This document shows, in pieces, positions 18,834-26,904 of a stretch of DNA of 55,056 nucleotides (its first letter is position 1; the number at the start of each line of letters is the position of its first letter). The notes under the pieces are model-generated. The model made no database searches. It was not told the origin of the DNA and worked only from the letters and a program-made list of their open reading frames with translations. The stretch spans positions 1-55,056 of the forward strand of contig JAEZNB010000073.1 of assembly GCA_023441965.1 (NCBI GenBank), written 5' to 3'. This stretch comes from Bacillota bacterium. Lineage in GTDB: Bacteria; Bacillota; Clostridia; Lachnospirales; Lachnospiraceae. The position numbers and the translations under genes were made by a program.

Positions 18834-18914
18834 CTAAAAATCAGCGTATTACATTAATTTCTAGGCTTTTAAAGGAAGGAACCGGAGAATCGATTCAGAT
18901 GCCAAGAACAAAAA

Positions 18915-18952
18915 ACATACAGAGGGACAACATACCTGTCCCCTCTGTATGT
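18915..18952 (-). terminator. Rho-independent terminator between livK and livH
   Basis: A stem of about 14 bp (ACATACAGAGGGAC with its complement, one bulged C) is followed on the minus strand by a six-T run. It lies about 80 bp after livK. The rest of 18714-19033 holds the livH promoter and no gene. Confidence 0.85.
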
Positions 18953-19033
18953 TTCTGAATTACTATTTATTCAATGGCATTGAATATATGTGTCGGGTCG
19001 ATCGGAGAGTTCCCATCCCTCCATACTTACGCC

Positions 19034-20242
19034 TTATTCAGCTGCTACATATACACCGTTCTTGATTACAACTGCCTTAGGTGCCTTATTTACCTCACCG
19101 GTTGCCTGCCAGGTCATACCTGCGCCGGTCATACCGTCAACGGAGATCTGGGTCATGGCTGTCCTAAGGGCAGCATTGATATCTGCAATGCTCATGTCAG
19201 GAGTAACTCCGGCCTTTTCGATGGCTGCCTTGATGATAAAAATTGCATCATATGCATCTGCTGCGAACTGATTCGGAATCTCGCCATAAGCTGCCTGATA
19301 ATCTGCAACAAACTTCTGAGTAGCTGCATCCGGAGCATCTGCTGCGAAAGGAGTCAGCAACATAACGCCTTCTGCTAAAGAAGTATCAAAATTCTCAACT
19401 CCCAGGATACCGTCGAGACCATCGCTGCCGAAGAAGATCGGCTTGTAGTCAAGAGCTGCTGCCTGTGTCAGGATTAAGGTTGCCTCTGAGTAATACATGG
19501 GAAGGAATACCAGCTCTGCACCTGCATCCTTCGCCTTCTGGAGCTGTACGGAGAAGTCTGTGTTGCTGTCTGCGGTAAATGCTTCCGCTGCTACGATTTC
19601 AAATTTCTGATTTGCTGCTTCCTCGGCAAACTTCTCATAAATACCGGAGGAATAGATATCTGAACTATCGTAAATGACAGCCACCTTAGATGCAATCCCT
19701 GTGCTGCCGATATACTGTGCTGATGCAATACCCTGGTTAGGATCGGTAAAGCATACCTGGAATGCATTGTTATACTGCAGAATATCAGTGGAAGAACCGG
19801 AAGGAGTCAACTGGAACATCTTATCCTTGGCTGTTTCTGCTGCTACTGCAGTTGAAGGCTTGGAGGTAACAGCACCCATCAGTATCTGCATCCCCCAGTC
19901 CTTTAAGGTGTTATATGCATTCACTACCTTCTCGGCATCGTGCTCATCATCCTCAAATCTAAATTCGATCTGGTATCCGTTAATGCCGCCTGCTGCGTTT
20001 ACTTCTTTAACAGCCTGCTCGGAACCGTTCTTTACACCCACACCGTATACGGCTGCAGGTCCGGAGATCGGTCCGATTCCGCCGATATAAAATTTACCTG
20101 AACCGGTAGAGCTTCCGCCATCCTTCTTATCCTCGCTTGAAGCCTTACCGGTATCCTTCTTATCTTCCTTGGTACCACAGGCTGCCAGACTGGCAACTAC
20201 CATCGTAAGTACTAAAACTAGCCCTAAAATTCTCTTTTTCAT
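19034..20242 (-). CDS. livK: Branched-chain amino acid ABC transporter substrate-binding lipoprotein
   Basis: A 402-residue periplasmic-binding-type lipoprotein (LivJ/LivK, Peripla_BP_6). The signal peptide MKKRILGLVLVLTMVVAS ends in a LAAC lipobox. A Lys/Ser/Gly-rich linker (residues about 25-50) follows, then the binding domain starting FYIGGIGPISGPAAVYG. It would capture Leu/Ile/Val outside the membrane and pass it to LivHM. GGAGGAG precedes the ATG. It has its own structured leader and a terminator behind it, which favours higher expression than the permease genes. Confidence 0.93.
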   Translation of the reverse strand: MKKRILGLVLVLTMVVASLAACGTKEDKKDTGKASSEDKKDGGSSTGSGKFYIGGIGPISGPAAVYGVGVKNGSEQAVKEVNAAGGINGYQIEFRFEDDEHDAEKVVNAYNTLKDWGMQILMGAVTSKPSTAVAAETAKDKMFQLTPSGSSTDILQYNNAFQVCFTDPNQGIASAQYIGSTGIASKVAVIYDSSDIYSSGIYEKFAEEAANQKFEIVAAEAFTADSNTDFSVQLQKAKDAGAELVFLPMYYSEATLILTQAAALDYKPIFFGSDGLDGILGVENFDTSLAEGVMLLTPFAADAPDAATQKFVADYQAAYGEIPNQFAADAYDAIFIIKAAIEKAGVTPDMSIADINAALRTAMTQISVDGMTGAGMTWQATGEVNKAPKAVVIKNGVYVAAE

Positions 20243-20411
20243 AAAATCTCCTCCTTGCTTTTGGGCGGTTATATCCCCCTATAAAAATTTAGGCCATCAA
20301 AGCTGAAACGCTTTAACGTATTAATCCGGTGGCCTATTAATGGTATAAATAAGACGTTCCTTATGGACTAACAGCAGGAATTCTGTTATTCATTCCGAAC
20401 GTCTGTATTCT
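20243..20411 (-). promoter_or_regulatory. Structured leader (candidate attenuator) of livK
   Basis: The 5' untranslated region holds two nested hairpins. The first is GACGTTC at 20396-20402 paired with GAACGTC at 20351-20357. The second is TAGGCCA/TGGCCTA around 20289-20337, followed on the minus strand by AAATTTTTATAG. The second looks like an intrinsic terminator placed before the coding start, so conditional read-through is likely. I do not recognise a named riboswitch. Confidence 0.55.
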
Positions 20412-20417
20412 GCATCT

Positions 20418-20446
20418 ATAATAACCTCGGATACTTGGTTTGTCAA
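20418..20446 (-). promoter_or_regulatory. Sigma-A promoter of livK
   Basis: On the minus strand consensus TTGACA (20441-20446) and TATTAT (20418-20423) are 17 nt apart. It starts a leader of about 170 nt. Confidence 0.8.
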
Positions 20447-20478
20447 TAAAATCTTTCTGTAATAATGAATAATTGATA

Positions 20479-20688
20479 CTACAATTCTCCACCACATTTA
20501 TCGCAAAAGTCGAGTCCTTCCAGCGTAATTCCTCCACAATCGGGGCATATGATCTTCGCAGGCAGGATCTCCCTCTCGACCAACGCATACTCCTGATCCT
20601 CTGCCGGTTCAGCCTTTACAGCCCCTTCTTTCTTGTACTCCTCCTGTGGTAGCTCCTTCTGCTTGTTCCTACGATGAAACAGCAACAC
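20479..20688 (-). CDS. Small zinc-ribbon protein
   Basis: A 69-residue protein from GTG 20688, or TTG one codon later (GGGGAAGGG lies just upstream). The N-terminal half is charged and the C-terminal half is a zinc ribbon: CPDCGG, about ten residues, then CDKCGG. It begins 46 bp after clpX on the same strand. Function is unknown. Confidence 0.6.
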   Translation of the reverse strand: MLLFHRRNKQKELPQEEYKKEGAVKAEPAEDQEYALVEREILPAKIICPDCGGITLEGLDFCDKCGGEL

Positions 20689-20733
20689 TTACCCTTCCCC
20701 CTCTTCCTCGGTCTTCTTGTATCCATGCTTTGA

Positions 20734-22164
20734 TCAGAGATTTGCTGTCCTTTGAGGAAATGCTTTCTGCATTTCCGCTCCTCTCATCTCAATGATCGGC
20801 ACACCCTTCCCCTCGATATAATCTCTGGTTATGATGACCCTGCCGATATTATCATCCTTCGGTATCTCATACATGATGTCAAGCATGATGTCTTCAAGAA
20901 TCGCCCTCAGAGCTCTCGCTCCTGTTTTCTTTTCCAGCGCCTTCTCAGCTATCACCTCCAGAGCATCCGGAGCAAACTCCAGGTCCACCTCGTCCATGGC
21001 AAGCAGGCTTTGGTACTGCTTCAGAATCGCATTCTTCGGCTCCTTCAGTACCTTGATCAGCATATCCTTGGTCAGTCCTTCCAACGAGAAGAGGATCGGC
21101 AATCTTCCCAGAAATTCCGGAATCATTCCATACTCTCTTAAGTCCTCCACAGTGGCCTTCTCCAGAATATTCATGTCATCGTCATATTTGTCCTTCAGAT
21201 CTGCCTTGAAGCCGATCGAGGATTGCTTATTTAATCTTGCCTTGATGACTTTGTCCAGGTCCGGAAAGGCACCGCCACAGATAAAGAGAATATTTTCCGT
21301 ATTCACTGTCGTAAGAGGCACCATGGCATTCTTAGAGGAGGCTCCTACGGGGACCTCCACATCACTGCCCTCCAGCAGCTTTAATAATCCCTGCTGCACA
21401 GATTCTCCGCTGACATCCCTGCTGTTTGTATTCCTCTTCTTGGCTATCTTATCTATCTCATCTATAAAGACGATGCCACGTTCTGCCTTGACAGTGTCGT
21501 TCCCAGCTGCCGCCAGGAGCTTGGAGATTACGCTTTCCACATCATCACCGATATAACCGGCCTCCGTCAGGGAGGTGGCATCGGTGATTGCCAACGGTAC
21601 ATTCAGCAGCCTCGCCAGGGTCTTTACCAGATAGGTCTTACCGCTGCCGGTGGGTCCGATCATCAGCATGTTGGATTTCTCGATCTCAACATCATTGCCA
21701 TATGGGGACCCTATTCTCTTATAGTGGTTATATACTGCGACGGCGATTACCTTCTTTGCCCGCTCCTGCCCGATGATGAACTCATCCAGCTTTGCTTTAA
21801 TGACATGGGGGGAAGGAACATTTCTGCGGTCAAAGCCCTCTTCCTTGTACTTCTCCTCCTCCGGCCTCTTCTTTTTCAGCTTCTGGGCTTCCGGAACATC
21901 ATTCCTTATGCTGGCCATCCGAAGCAGGTCAGGAGATATCCCAATCATATTCATGTAGGGGTTATCCCCCTTATTGATGGTATCAAAGGTCTTCTGCATA
22001 CAATCGGAGCAAATGTTAATGTTGTTGGGGATATGTACCATCTTCCCCGCAATACTCTCCGGCCTTCTGCAGAGATAGCAGATCTCCTCATAATCATCAT
22101 GGTCCTCATGACCGGCCTTGTATTTATCTCTATCGATTCTATCGTTATCATCATTATGATTCAT
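20734..22164 (-). CDS. ClpX-like AAA+ unfoldase
   Basis: A 476-residue protein, longer than the usual ~420. About 28 charged residues precede a C4 zinc-binding domain (CYLCRRP then CSDCMQKT). The AAA+ module has Walker A GPTGSGKT, Walker B IVFIDEIDKIA, and sensor-2 GARALRAI. A ClpP-docking loop is visible as SSIGFKADL. It would unfold substrates and feed ClpP. No clpP or tig is next to it, unlike standard clpX loci, so it may be a second, divergent ClpX. AGGAGG precedes the ATG. Confidence 0.85.
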   Translation of the reverse strand: MNHNDDNDRIDRDKYKAGHEDHDDYEEICYLCRRPESIAGKMVHIPNNINICSDCMQKTFDTINKGDNPYMNMIGISPDLLRMASIRNDVPEAQKLKKKRPEEEKYKEEGFDRRNVPSPHVIKAKLDEFIIGQERAKKVIAVAVYNHYKRIGSPYGNDVEIEKSNMLMIGPTGSGKTYLVKTLARLLNVPLAITDATSLTEAGYIGDDVESVISKLLAAAGNDTVKAERGIVFIDEIDKIAKKRNTNSRDVSGESVQQGLLKLLEGSDVEVPVGASSKNAMVPLTTVNTENILFICGGAFPDLDKVIKARLNKQSSIGFKADLKDKYDDDMNILEKATVEDLREYGMIPEFLGRLPILFSLEGLTKDMLIKVLKEPKNAILKQYQSLLAMDEVDLEFAPDALEVIAEKALEKKTGARALRAILEDIMLDIMYEIPKDDNIGRVIITRDYIEGKGVPIIEMRGAEMQKAFPQRTANL

Positions 22165-22264
22165 AAAGTCCTCCGATTTCTATATCCAACTATAGCAGCG
22201 ATTCTTCTTCTATATATTCTCTTATTATAACGTATCCGCACCAATCCTACAATACCGGAAATCC

Positions 22265-22312
22265 CCCTGCACTCCTACAACCGGTTTTTATTGTAGGAGA
22301 TTACAGGGGGAC
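22265..22312 (-). terminator. Strong stem-loop after htrA
   Basis: CCCCCTG pairs with CAGGGGG and an inner TCCTACAA pairs with TTGTAGGA. It lies about 45 bp after the htrA stop on the minus strand. There is no long T-run, so it may act as an mRNA 3' stabiliser as well as a terminator. Confidence 0.55.
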
Positions 22313-22355
22313 AAAGTTTATAGCTTTACCTGTTCATCAGGTCTCATTCTATTGA

Positions 22356-24047
22356 TTACTCTGTTGTTGGCATTTCCGATCTGGAGCCGAGGGTAACCTT
22401 GATGGTATGCTCCTTATAGCTGCCATTCTCCGCACGCATAAAGGTCACTGTGACCTCAGTGCCGGCTTTGATGCTGGAGACCAGTTCCCTAAGCTGAGTA
22501 CTGGAGGAGATCTCCTTATCGTTCACCTTCGTTATGATATCTCCCTGAAGAAGGCCTGCCTTATCAGCCGCTCCGCCCTCCATCACTTCAGACATAAAGA
22601 CACCAACCGGAATATTATACATCTTTGAGATTTCCTCTGTTACATCGGTAGGCGTTACTCCCAGGAAGCCCTGATCCTTTGTTTCCAGGATCTCGCGGTT
22701 CATCAGATCATTGATGATGGGTGTGGCTCTGGAAATCGGGATCGCATAGCCCATTCCCTCAACGGCATTTGACGTATATTTCACGGTGTTGATGCCGATT
22801 ACCTCTCCATCGATATTCAGCAGAGCTCCTCCGCTGTTACCCGGATTGATGGCGGCATCTGTCTGCAGCAGAACCATGGTCTTATAAGAGTAATTGTCCG
22901 AAACCTCAACCTTTCTGTCCTTTGCACTGATATAGCCTACCGTTACAGACTGTCCATACCCAAGGGCATTTCCGATTGCAATTGCCATTTCACCTACCTT
23001 GACCTCATCGGAATTACCCTGTTTGGCGATCTTAATCGCCTTTAGGGTGCCGCTGTCCATCTTGGAGAGGTCTACGGTAACCACAGCCAGGTCTGCTGCT
23101 GCATCCGTACCCTTAATGACTGCATTCACTTCCTTGCCGTCGATAAAGGTGACTGTAATTTGATCTGTTCCCGCTACGACATGATTATTGGTTGCAATCA
23201 GCAGCTCCTTCTCGTTCTTGCCCACGATGATACCGGAACCGCTGCCTTCACTGCTATACTCCCTGCCAAACCAATAATCTGTCTGAGTCGATATGCTTCT
23301 GATCGAAACGATGGAAGGCATCGTGGCATCCACCATTTTGCTGACCGCTTCACCGGTGGTCCTTTGTACTGTACCCTGCTCCGTACTGCTTACAGTCAGA
23401 CGGACCTCACCGGCATCCTCCTCATTTCCGCTGCCGAGAATAAAGGTATTCTCCATCTCACTTTCGGGGTTCAATCTGTGATAGAGGGTAAGGCTACCGA
23501 TAAAGCCAGCTCCTGCCAGAATGCCAAAGCAGGCTGCTTTTACGATAAAACGAAATACCCTGCCCTTTTTCTTCGGTGCGGGAGTTTCGCTTCCTGCTGC
23601 TGTATCCTTCGCTGCTTCCGGATGACTATAATCCCAGAAGCCTTGTCTCTGAGCATTCTCCTGATATGTGCCTCTTCCTGACATCTGCTCTGCCCAGAAG
23701 CTGTACTCGGGCACCCTGTAGCTCTGGGCTCCTCTGTCATCCCGAATCGGTACGCCGTAGCTCTGGGCTCCTCTGTCATCCTTAATCGGTACACCGTATC
23801 CCTGGGTCCCTCTGTTATCCTGATTCGGTACACCGTAGCCCTGGGTCCCTCTGTCATCCTGATTCGGTACACCGTAGCCCTGTACTGCTCTGTTATCCTG
23901 AATCGGTACACCGTAGCCTTGGGTCCCTCTGTTATCCTGTTCCGATACCCTGCCATTCTGTTCAGGTATCTGATTTCCCTGCCGTGATTCTATATGATCA
24001 TTCCGGGAATCTGACTGATTCCACTCTTTGTTATCAAATCCTTCCAT
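22356..24047 (-). CDS. HtrA/DegP-type trypsin-like serine protease with PDZ domain
   Basis: A 563-residue membrane-anchored quality-control protease. The cytoplasmic N-terminus (about 165 residues) is Gln/Asn/Arg/Gly-rich and contains six 13-residue repeats (38-115). A membrane helix lies near 166-187 (FRFIVKAACFGILAGAGFIG). The extracytoplasmic protease has the catalytic His in NNHVVAG, Asp in AADLAVV and Ser in NPGNSGGALL. One PDZ domain follows (GFLGVTPTDV onward). GGAGAG precedes the ATG. Confidence 0.93.
   Translation of the reverse strand: MEGFDNKEWNQSDSRNDHIESRQGNQIPEQNGRVSEQDNRGTQGYGVPIQDNRAVQGYGVPNQDDRGTQGYGVPNQDNRGTQGYGVPIKDDRGAQSYGVPIRDDRGAQSYRVPEYSFWAEQMSGRGTYQENAQRQGFWDYSHPEAAKDTAAGSETPAPKKKGRVFRFIVKAACFGILAGAGFIGSLTLYHRLNPESEMENTFILGSGNEEDAGEVRLTVSSTEQGTVQRTTGEAVSKMVDATMPSIVSIRSISTQTDYWFGREYSSEGSGSGIIVGKNEKELLIATNNHVVAGTDQITVTFIDGKEVNAVIKGTDAAADLAVVTVDLSKMDSGTLKAIKIAKQGNSDEVKVGEMAIAIGNALGYGQSVTVGYISAKDRKVEVSDNYSYKTMVLLQTDAAINPGNSGGALLNIDGEVIGINTVKYTSNAVEGMGYAIPISRATPIINDLMNREILETKDQGFLGVTPTDVTEEISKMYNIPVGVFMSEVMEGGAADKAGLLQGDIITKVNDKEISSSTQLRELVSSIKAGTEVTVTFMRAENGSYKEHTIKVTLGSRSEMPTTE
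23703..23936 (-). repeat. 39-bp tandem repeats inside the HtrA-type gene
   Basis: Six in-frame units encode the 13-residue pattern D-[DN]-R-[GA]-x-Q-[GS]-Y-G-V-P-x-x. Units 1, 3 and 4 are nearly identical and the last is the most diverged. Copy number is likely to vary between strains. Confidence 0.9.
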
Positions 24048-24261
24048 ACATACTCTCCTTCCATCAAAGCTGTTTGTAGTCAGTGGTTTTTCTTTTCGAA
24101 ACCATATTGCTTTCTGTTTCGTCTATAGGATGAGTGTATCAGTATTTTGTGTAAAGATTGTGAAAAAAAATCAAAAAAAATATGGAGGATCAGCCTCTTT
24201 CTTAGGTAGTATATTCCTCTGTGTTTTGGGCAAAATCATGAATTCTTAATAAAAATTTTAT

Positions 24262-24290
24262 TGTTGAAAATGCTATTATCATGTATTATG
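24262..24290 (+). promoter_or_regulatory. Sigma-A promoter of the sugar transferase and LCP genes
   Basis: TTGTTG (24262-24267) and TATTAT (24285-24290) are 17 nt apart, about 40 nt before the ATG at 24333. The rest of the divergent gap 24048-24332 shows no gene. Confidence 0.7.
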
Positions 24291-24332
24291 ATAGATAGCT
24301 GACAAAATCAAGAAATTGAGAGGTGACATCAA

Positions 24333-25754
24333 ATGATAAAGGATAACCAGAGAATGCTGAACAGAATACAGGTAGTGATGGATGCCTGTATCATTGTCGT
24401 TGCATATATCATCACATATTACTTAAGGTTCTTCAGCCCTCTGACCAAGATTCCCTTTTTCTCGGCCGAGAAGGGTACCTTCTATCCCCTATCAAAATAC
24501 GCCAGCTTTCTGGTGATCATCGTACCCCTGTACCTGATCATCTATTCCTATATGAAGCTCTATACACCGAAGAGGAATAAGAAGAAGTGGTCAGAATTCT
24601 TCAGTATCACCTTCTCGAATATCATCGGTGCCGTAATATATCTGGCTCTCTTATATATGCTGGGTGAGCGGGATATCTCCAGAACCTTCATGGTACTCTA
24701 CCCCATGGTAAATGTTCTGATCGATGCCTCAGCCCGGATGCTCCTTGCATATATCCTAAGGCTTGCGCGCAGAAAGGGCTATAACTTAAAGCATGTGGTC
24801 CTGGTTGGCTACAGCCGCGCGGCAGAAAGCTATATTGACCGTATATTTGCGAACCCTCAATGGGGATACTATATCCATGGTATTCTGGATGATACCATGG
24901 AAGCAGGAACCATATATAAGAAGGTTCCTGTTATCGGAAGTCTGATGCAGCTGGAGGAATTCCTCTCAAGGATGACCCTGGATGAAATCGCCATTACCTT
25001 AAGCATTAATGAATATGAAAAGCTGGAGCAGGTGGTCGCCGTCTGTGAAAAATCCGGTGTCCATACGAAATTTATACCCGACTACCATAACTTCATCCCC
25101 ACAAGACCTTATACCGAGGACCTGTATGGTTTACCGGTAATCAACATCAGAAATGTGCCCTTAAGCAATACCTTTAACCAGCTGATCAAACGGCTGGTGG
25201 ATGTGTTTGGTGCCTTAGTAGCCCTGACCATCTTCTCCATTCCCATGCTGATCGTAGCCATATTGATCAAGCTGACCTCCAGAGGACCTGTGATCTTCAC
25301 CCAGGTTCGGGTGGGAAAGCATAATAAGACCTTTAAGATGTACAAGTTCCGCTCCATGGTACTTCAGAAGGAAGGGGAGGAGAAGAAGGCCTGGACTACC
25401 AGCTCCGATCCGAGAGTGACCGGGATCGGTAAATTCATCCGTAGGACAAGCATTGATGAATTCCCGCAGTTTTTCAATGTGCTGAAGGGTGATATGAGTC
25501 TGGTCGGCCCACGCCCGGAACGCCCTTACTTTGTAGAAAAGTTCAAAGAGGAAATCCCCAGATATATGATCAAGCATCAGGTGTCACCCGGCTTAACGGG
25601 CTGGGCCCAAATTCATGGCTATCGCGGAGATACCTCCATTCGTAAACGCATTGACCATGATCTGTACTATATTGAGAACTGGACCCTCGGCCTGGATTTT
25701 AGAATCATGTTCCTGACCATATTTAAGGGTTTCATCAACAAAAATGCCTATTAA
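24333..25754 (+). CDS. Polyprenyl-phosphate sugar-1-phosphate transferase (exopolysaccharide initiation)
   Basis: A 473-residue WcaJ/CpsE-type enzyme that loads the first sugar phosphate onto undecaprenyl phosphate. Four N-terminal membrane helices (residues about 12-28, 50-70, 88-105, 112-130) precede a nucleotide-binding-like CoA_binding_3 region (HVVLVGYSRAAESYIDRIF). The C-terminal bacterial sugar transferase domain (KRLVDVFGALVALTI, KMYKFRSM, SLVGPRPERP, GLTGWAQIHGYRG) follows. GAGAGGTGA precedes the ATG. The sugar (Glc or Gal) cannot be set from sequence. Confidence 0.9.
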   Translation: MIKDNQRMLNRIQVVMDACIIVVAYIITYYLRFFSPLTKIPFFSAEKGTFYPLSKYASFLVIIVPLYLIIYSYMKLYTPKRNKKKWSEFFSITFSNIIGAVIYLALLYMLGERDISRTFMVLYPMVNVLIDASARMLLAYILRLARRKGYNLKHVVLVGYSRAAESYIDRIFANPQWGYYIHGILDDTMEAGTIYKKVPVIGSLMQLEEFLSRMTLDEIAITLSINEYEKLEQVVAVCEKSGVHTKFIPDYHNFIPTRPYTEDLYGLPVINIRNVPLSNTFNQLIKRLVDVFGALVALTIFSIPMLIVAILIKLTSRGPVIFTQVRVGKHNKTFKMYKFRSMVLQKEGEEKKAWTTSSDPRVTGIGKFIRRTSIDEFPQFFNVLKGDMSLVGPRPERPYFVEKFKEEIPRYMIKHQVSPGLTGWAQIHGYRGDTSIRKRIDHDLYYIENWTLGLDFRIMFLTIFKGFINKNAY

Positions 25755-25790
25755 GACACTATAGAACCATGACTAATCAGAAAGGCTGAA

Positions 25791-26816
25791 ATGTTCGTGC
25801 AAAAGAACAAGAATAAGAAAGGTTATACCCGCTATATTGTAGCAGGGGTGATTTTTGTCATTCTCCTTCTGGCAGCAGCTGTGCTGCTCCGCTCCTTCAA
25901 CCGGTCTCTGGATAAAATCCAGATCGTGAATGAGGATGACGAAAAAATAGAACAGAATGAGGGAGTTGTTGAAGTTGAGGGCTTTCGAAATATCGTAATC
26001 TTCGGTCTCGACACCAGGGACAATTCCCTGAAGAGGGGCAATTCGGATACCATTATGATTGCCAGCATCAATAAGAAGACGAAGGATGTAAAGCTGGTGT
26101 CCATTTATCGTGATACGTATGTGAGCATTCCTGAGCTTGGTTATACTAAAATCAATGCGGCCTATGCCAATGGCGGTTACTCCCTGGCCCTTACCACGAT
26201 CAACAAGAACCTTGACCTGGATATTACGGAATATGTAACCGTAAACTTCCGCGTAGTGATTGACCTCATCGACCGGCTCGGCGGTATTACGCTGGATATC
26301 GAAAAGAATGAATTGAAAACCCTGAACGGATATGTCAGGGAGCTGAATCGGATCAACGGTACCGATTCCCGTGGACTTAGCTCTGCCGGAAAACAGACGG
26401 TGAACGGTACACAGGCAACCGCCTACGCCCGCATCCGCTATACGGAGGGTGGGGATTTCAAACGGACCGAACGCCAGCGAATCGTACTGGGCAAGGTCTT
26501 TGAAAAGGTAAAGTCCTCTAAGCTGACGACCATCTTAGACCTGATTGATGATATCTTCCCCCAGGTTGCAACCAATCTGACGAAGAGTGAGCTCATCGAC
26601 CTGGCAAAGGATGTTTTCTCCTATGATATCGTTGAGCAAAGCGGCTTCCCCTTTGAAAAGGTCGCCAAGAACTACAAAAAGGTCTCCTATGTATTCCCCG
26701 TTCATCTGGAGGAGAATGTCGTCCGGCTTCATCAGCTGCTATTTGATGACAAGGAATACACCCCTTCAGACATGGTACAGGAGTATTCCGATTATATTGA
26801 AGAAATCAGACAATAA
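25791..26816 (+). CDS. LytR-CpsA-Psr (LCP) family cell-wall polymer ligase
   Basis: A 341-residue protein. One N-terminal membrane helix (residues about 15-31) is followed by an extracellular LCP domain (NIVIFGLDTRDNS, KLVSIYRDTYVSIP, KINAAYANGG, ATAYARIRYTEGGDFKRTERQR). The conserved Arg and Asp residues that hold polyprenyl pyrophosphate are present. LCP enzymes move lipid-linked polymers onto peptidoglycan. It is 36 bp after the sugar transferase and probably attaches that polymer. Confidence 0.9.
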   Translation: MFVQKNKNKKGYTRYIVAGVIFVILLLAAAVLLRSFNRSLDKIQIVNEDDEKIEQNEGVVEVEGFRNIVIFGLDTRDNSLKRGNSDTIMIASINKKTKDVKLVSIYRDTYVSIPELGYTKINAAYANGGYSLALTTINKNLDLDITEYVTVNFRVVIDLIDRLGGITLDIEKNELKTLNGYVRELNRINGTDSRGLSSAGKQTVNGTQATAYARIRYTEGGDFKRTERQRIVLGKVFEKVKSSKLTTILDLIDDIFPQVATNLTKSELIDLAKDVFSYDIVEQSGFPFEKVAKNYKKVSYVFPVHLEENVVRLHQLLFDDKEYTPSDMVQEYSDYIEEIRQ

Positions 26817-26820
26817 AAGT

Positions 26821-26882
26821 AAACCCCTTTTCCGCAAAAGCAGGATAATAATCATTCCTCTTATGCGGCAGAAGGGGTTTTA
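26821..26882. terminator. Bidirectional terminator between convergent genes
   Basis: AAACCCCTTTTCCGCA pairs with TGCGGCAGAAGGGGTTT. A- and T-tracts flank the stem, so it can stop both the LCP gene (+) and the glycerophosphotransferase gene (-). Confidence 0.85.
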
Positions 26883-26904
26883 TGATTCATAGATCTATCA
26901 CCAA

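Noticed and set aside
23540..23956. Second minus-strand frame in the HtrA N-terminus with RITEGPRATVYR repeats
   Set aside because: The repeats are the shifted reading of the 39-bp units; the HtrA frame carries the start site and continues into the protease.
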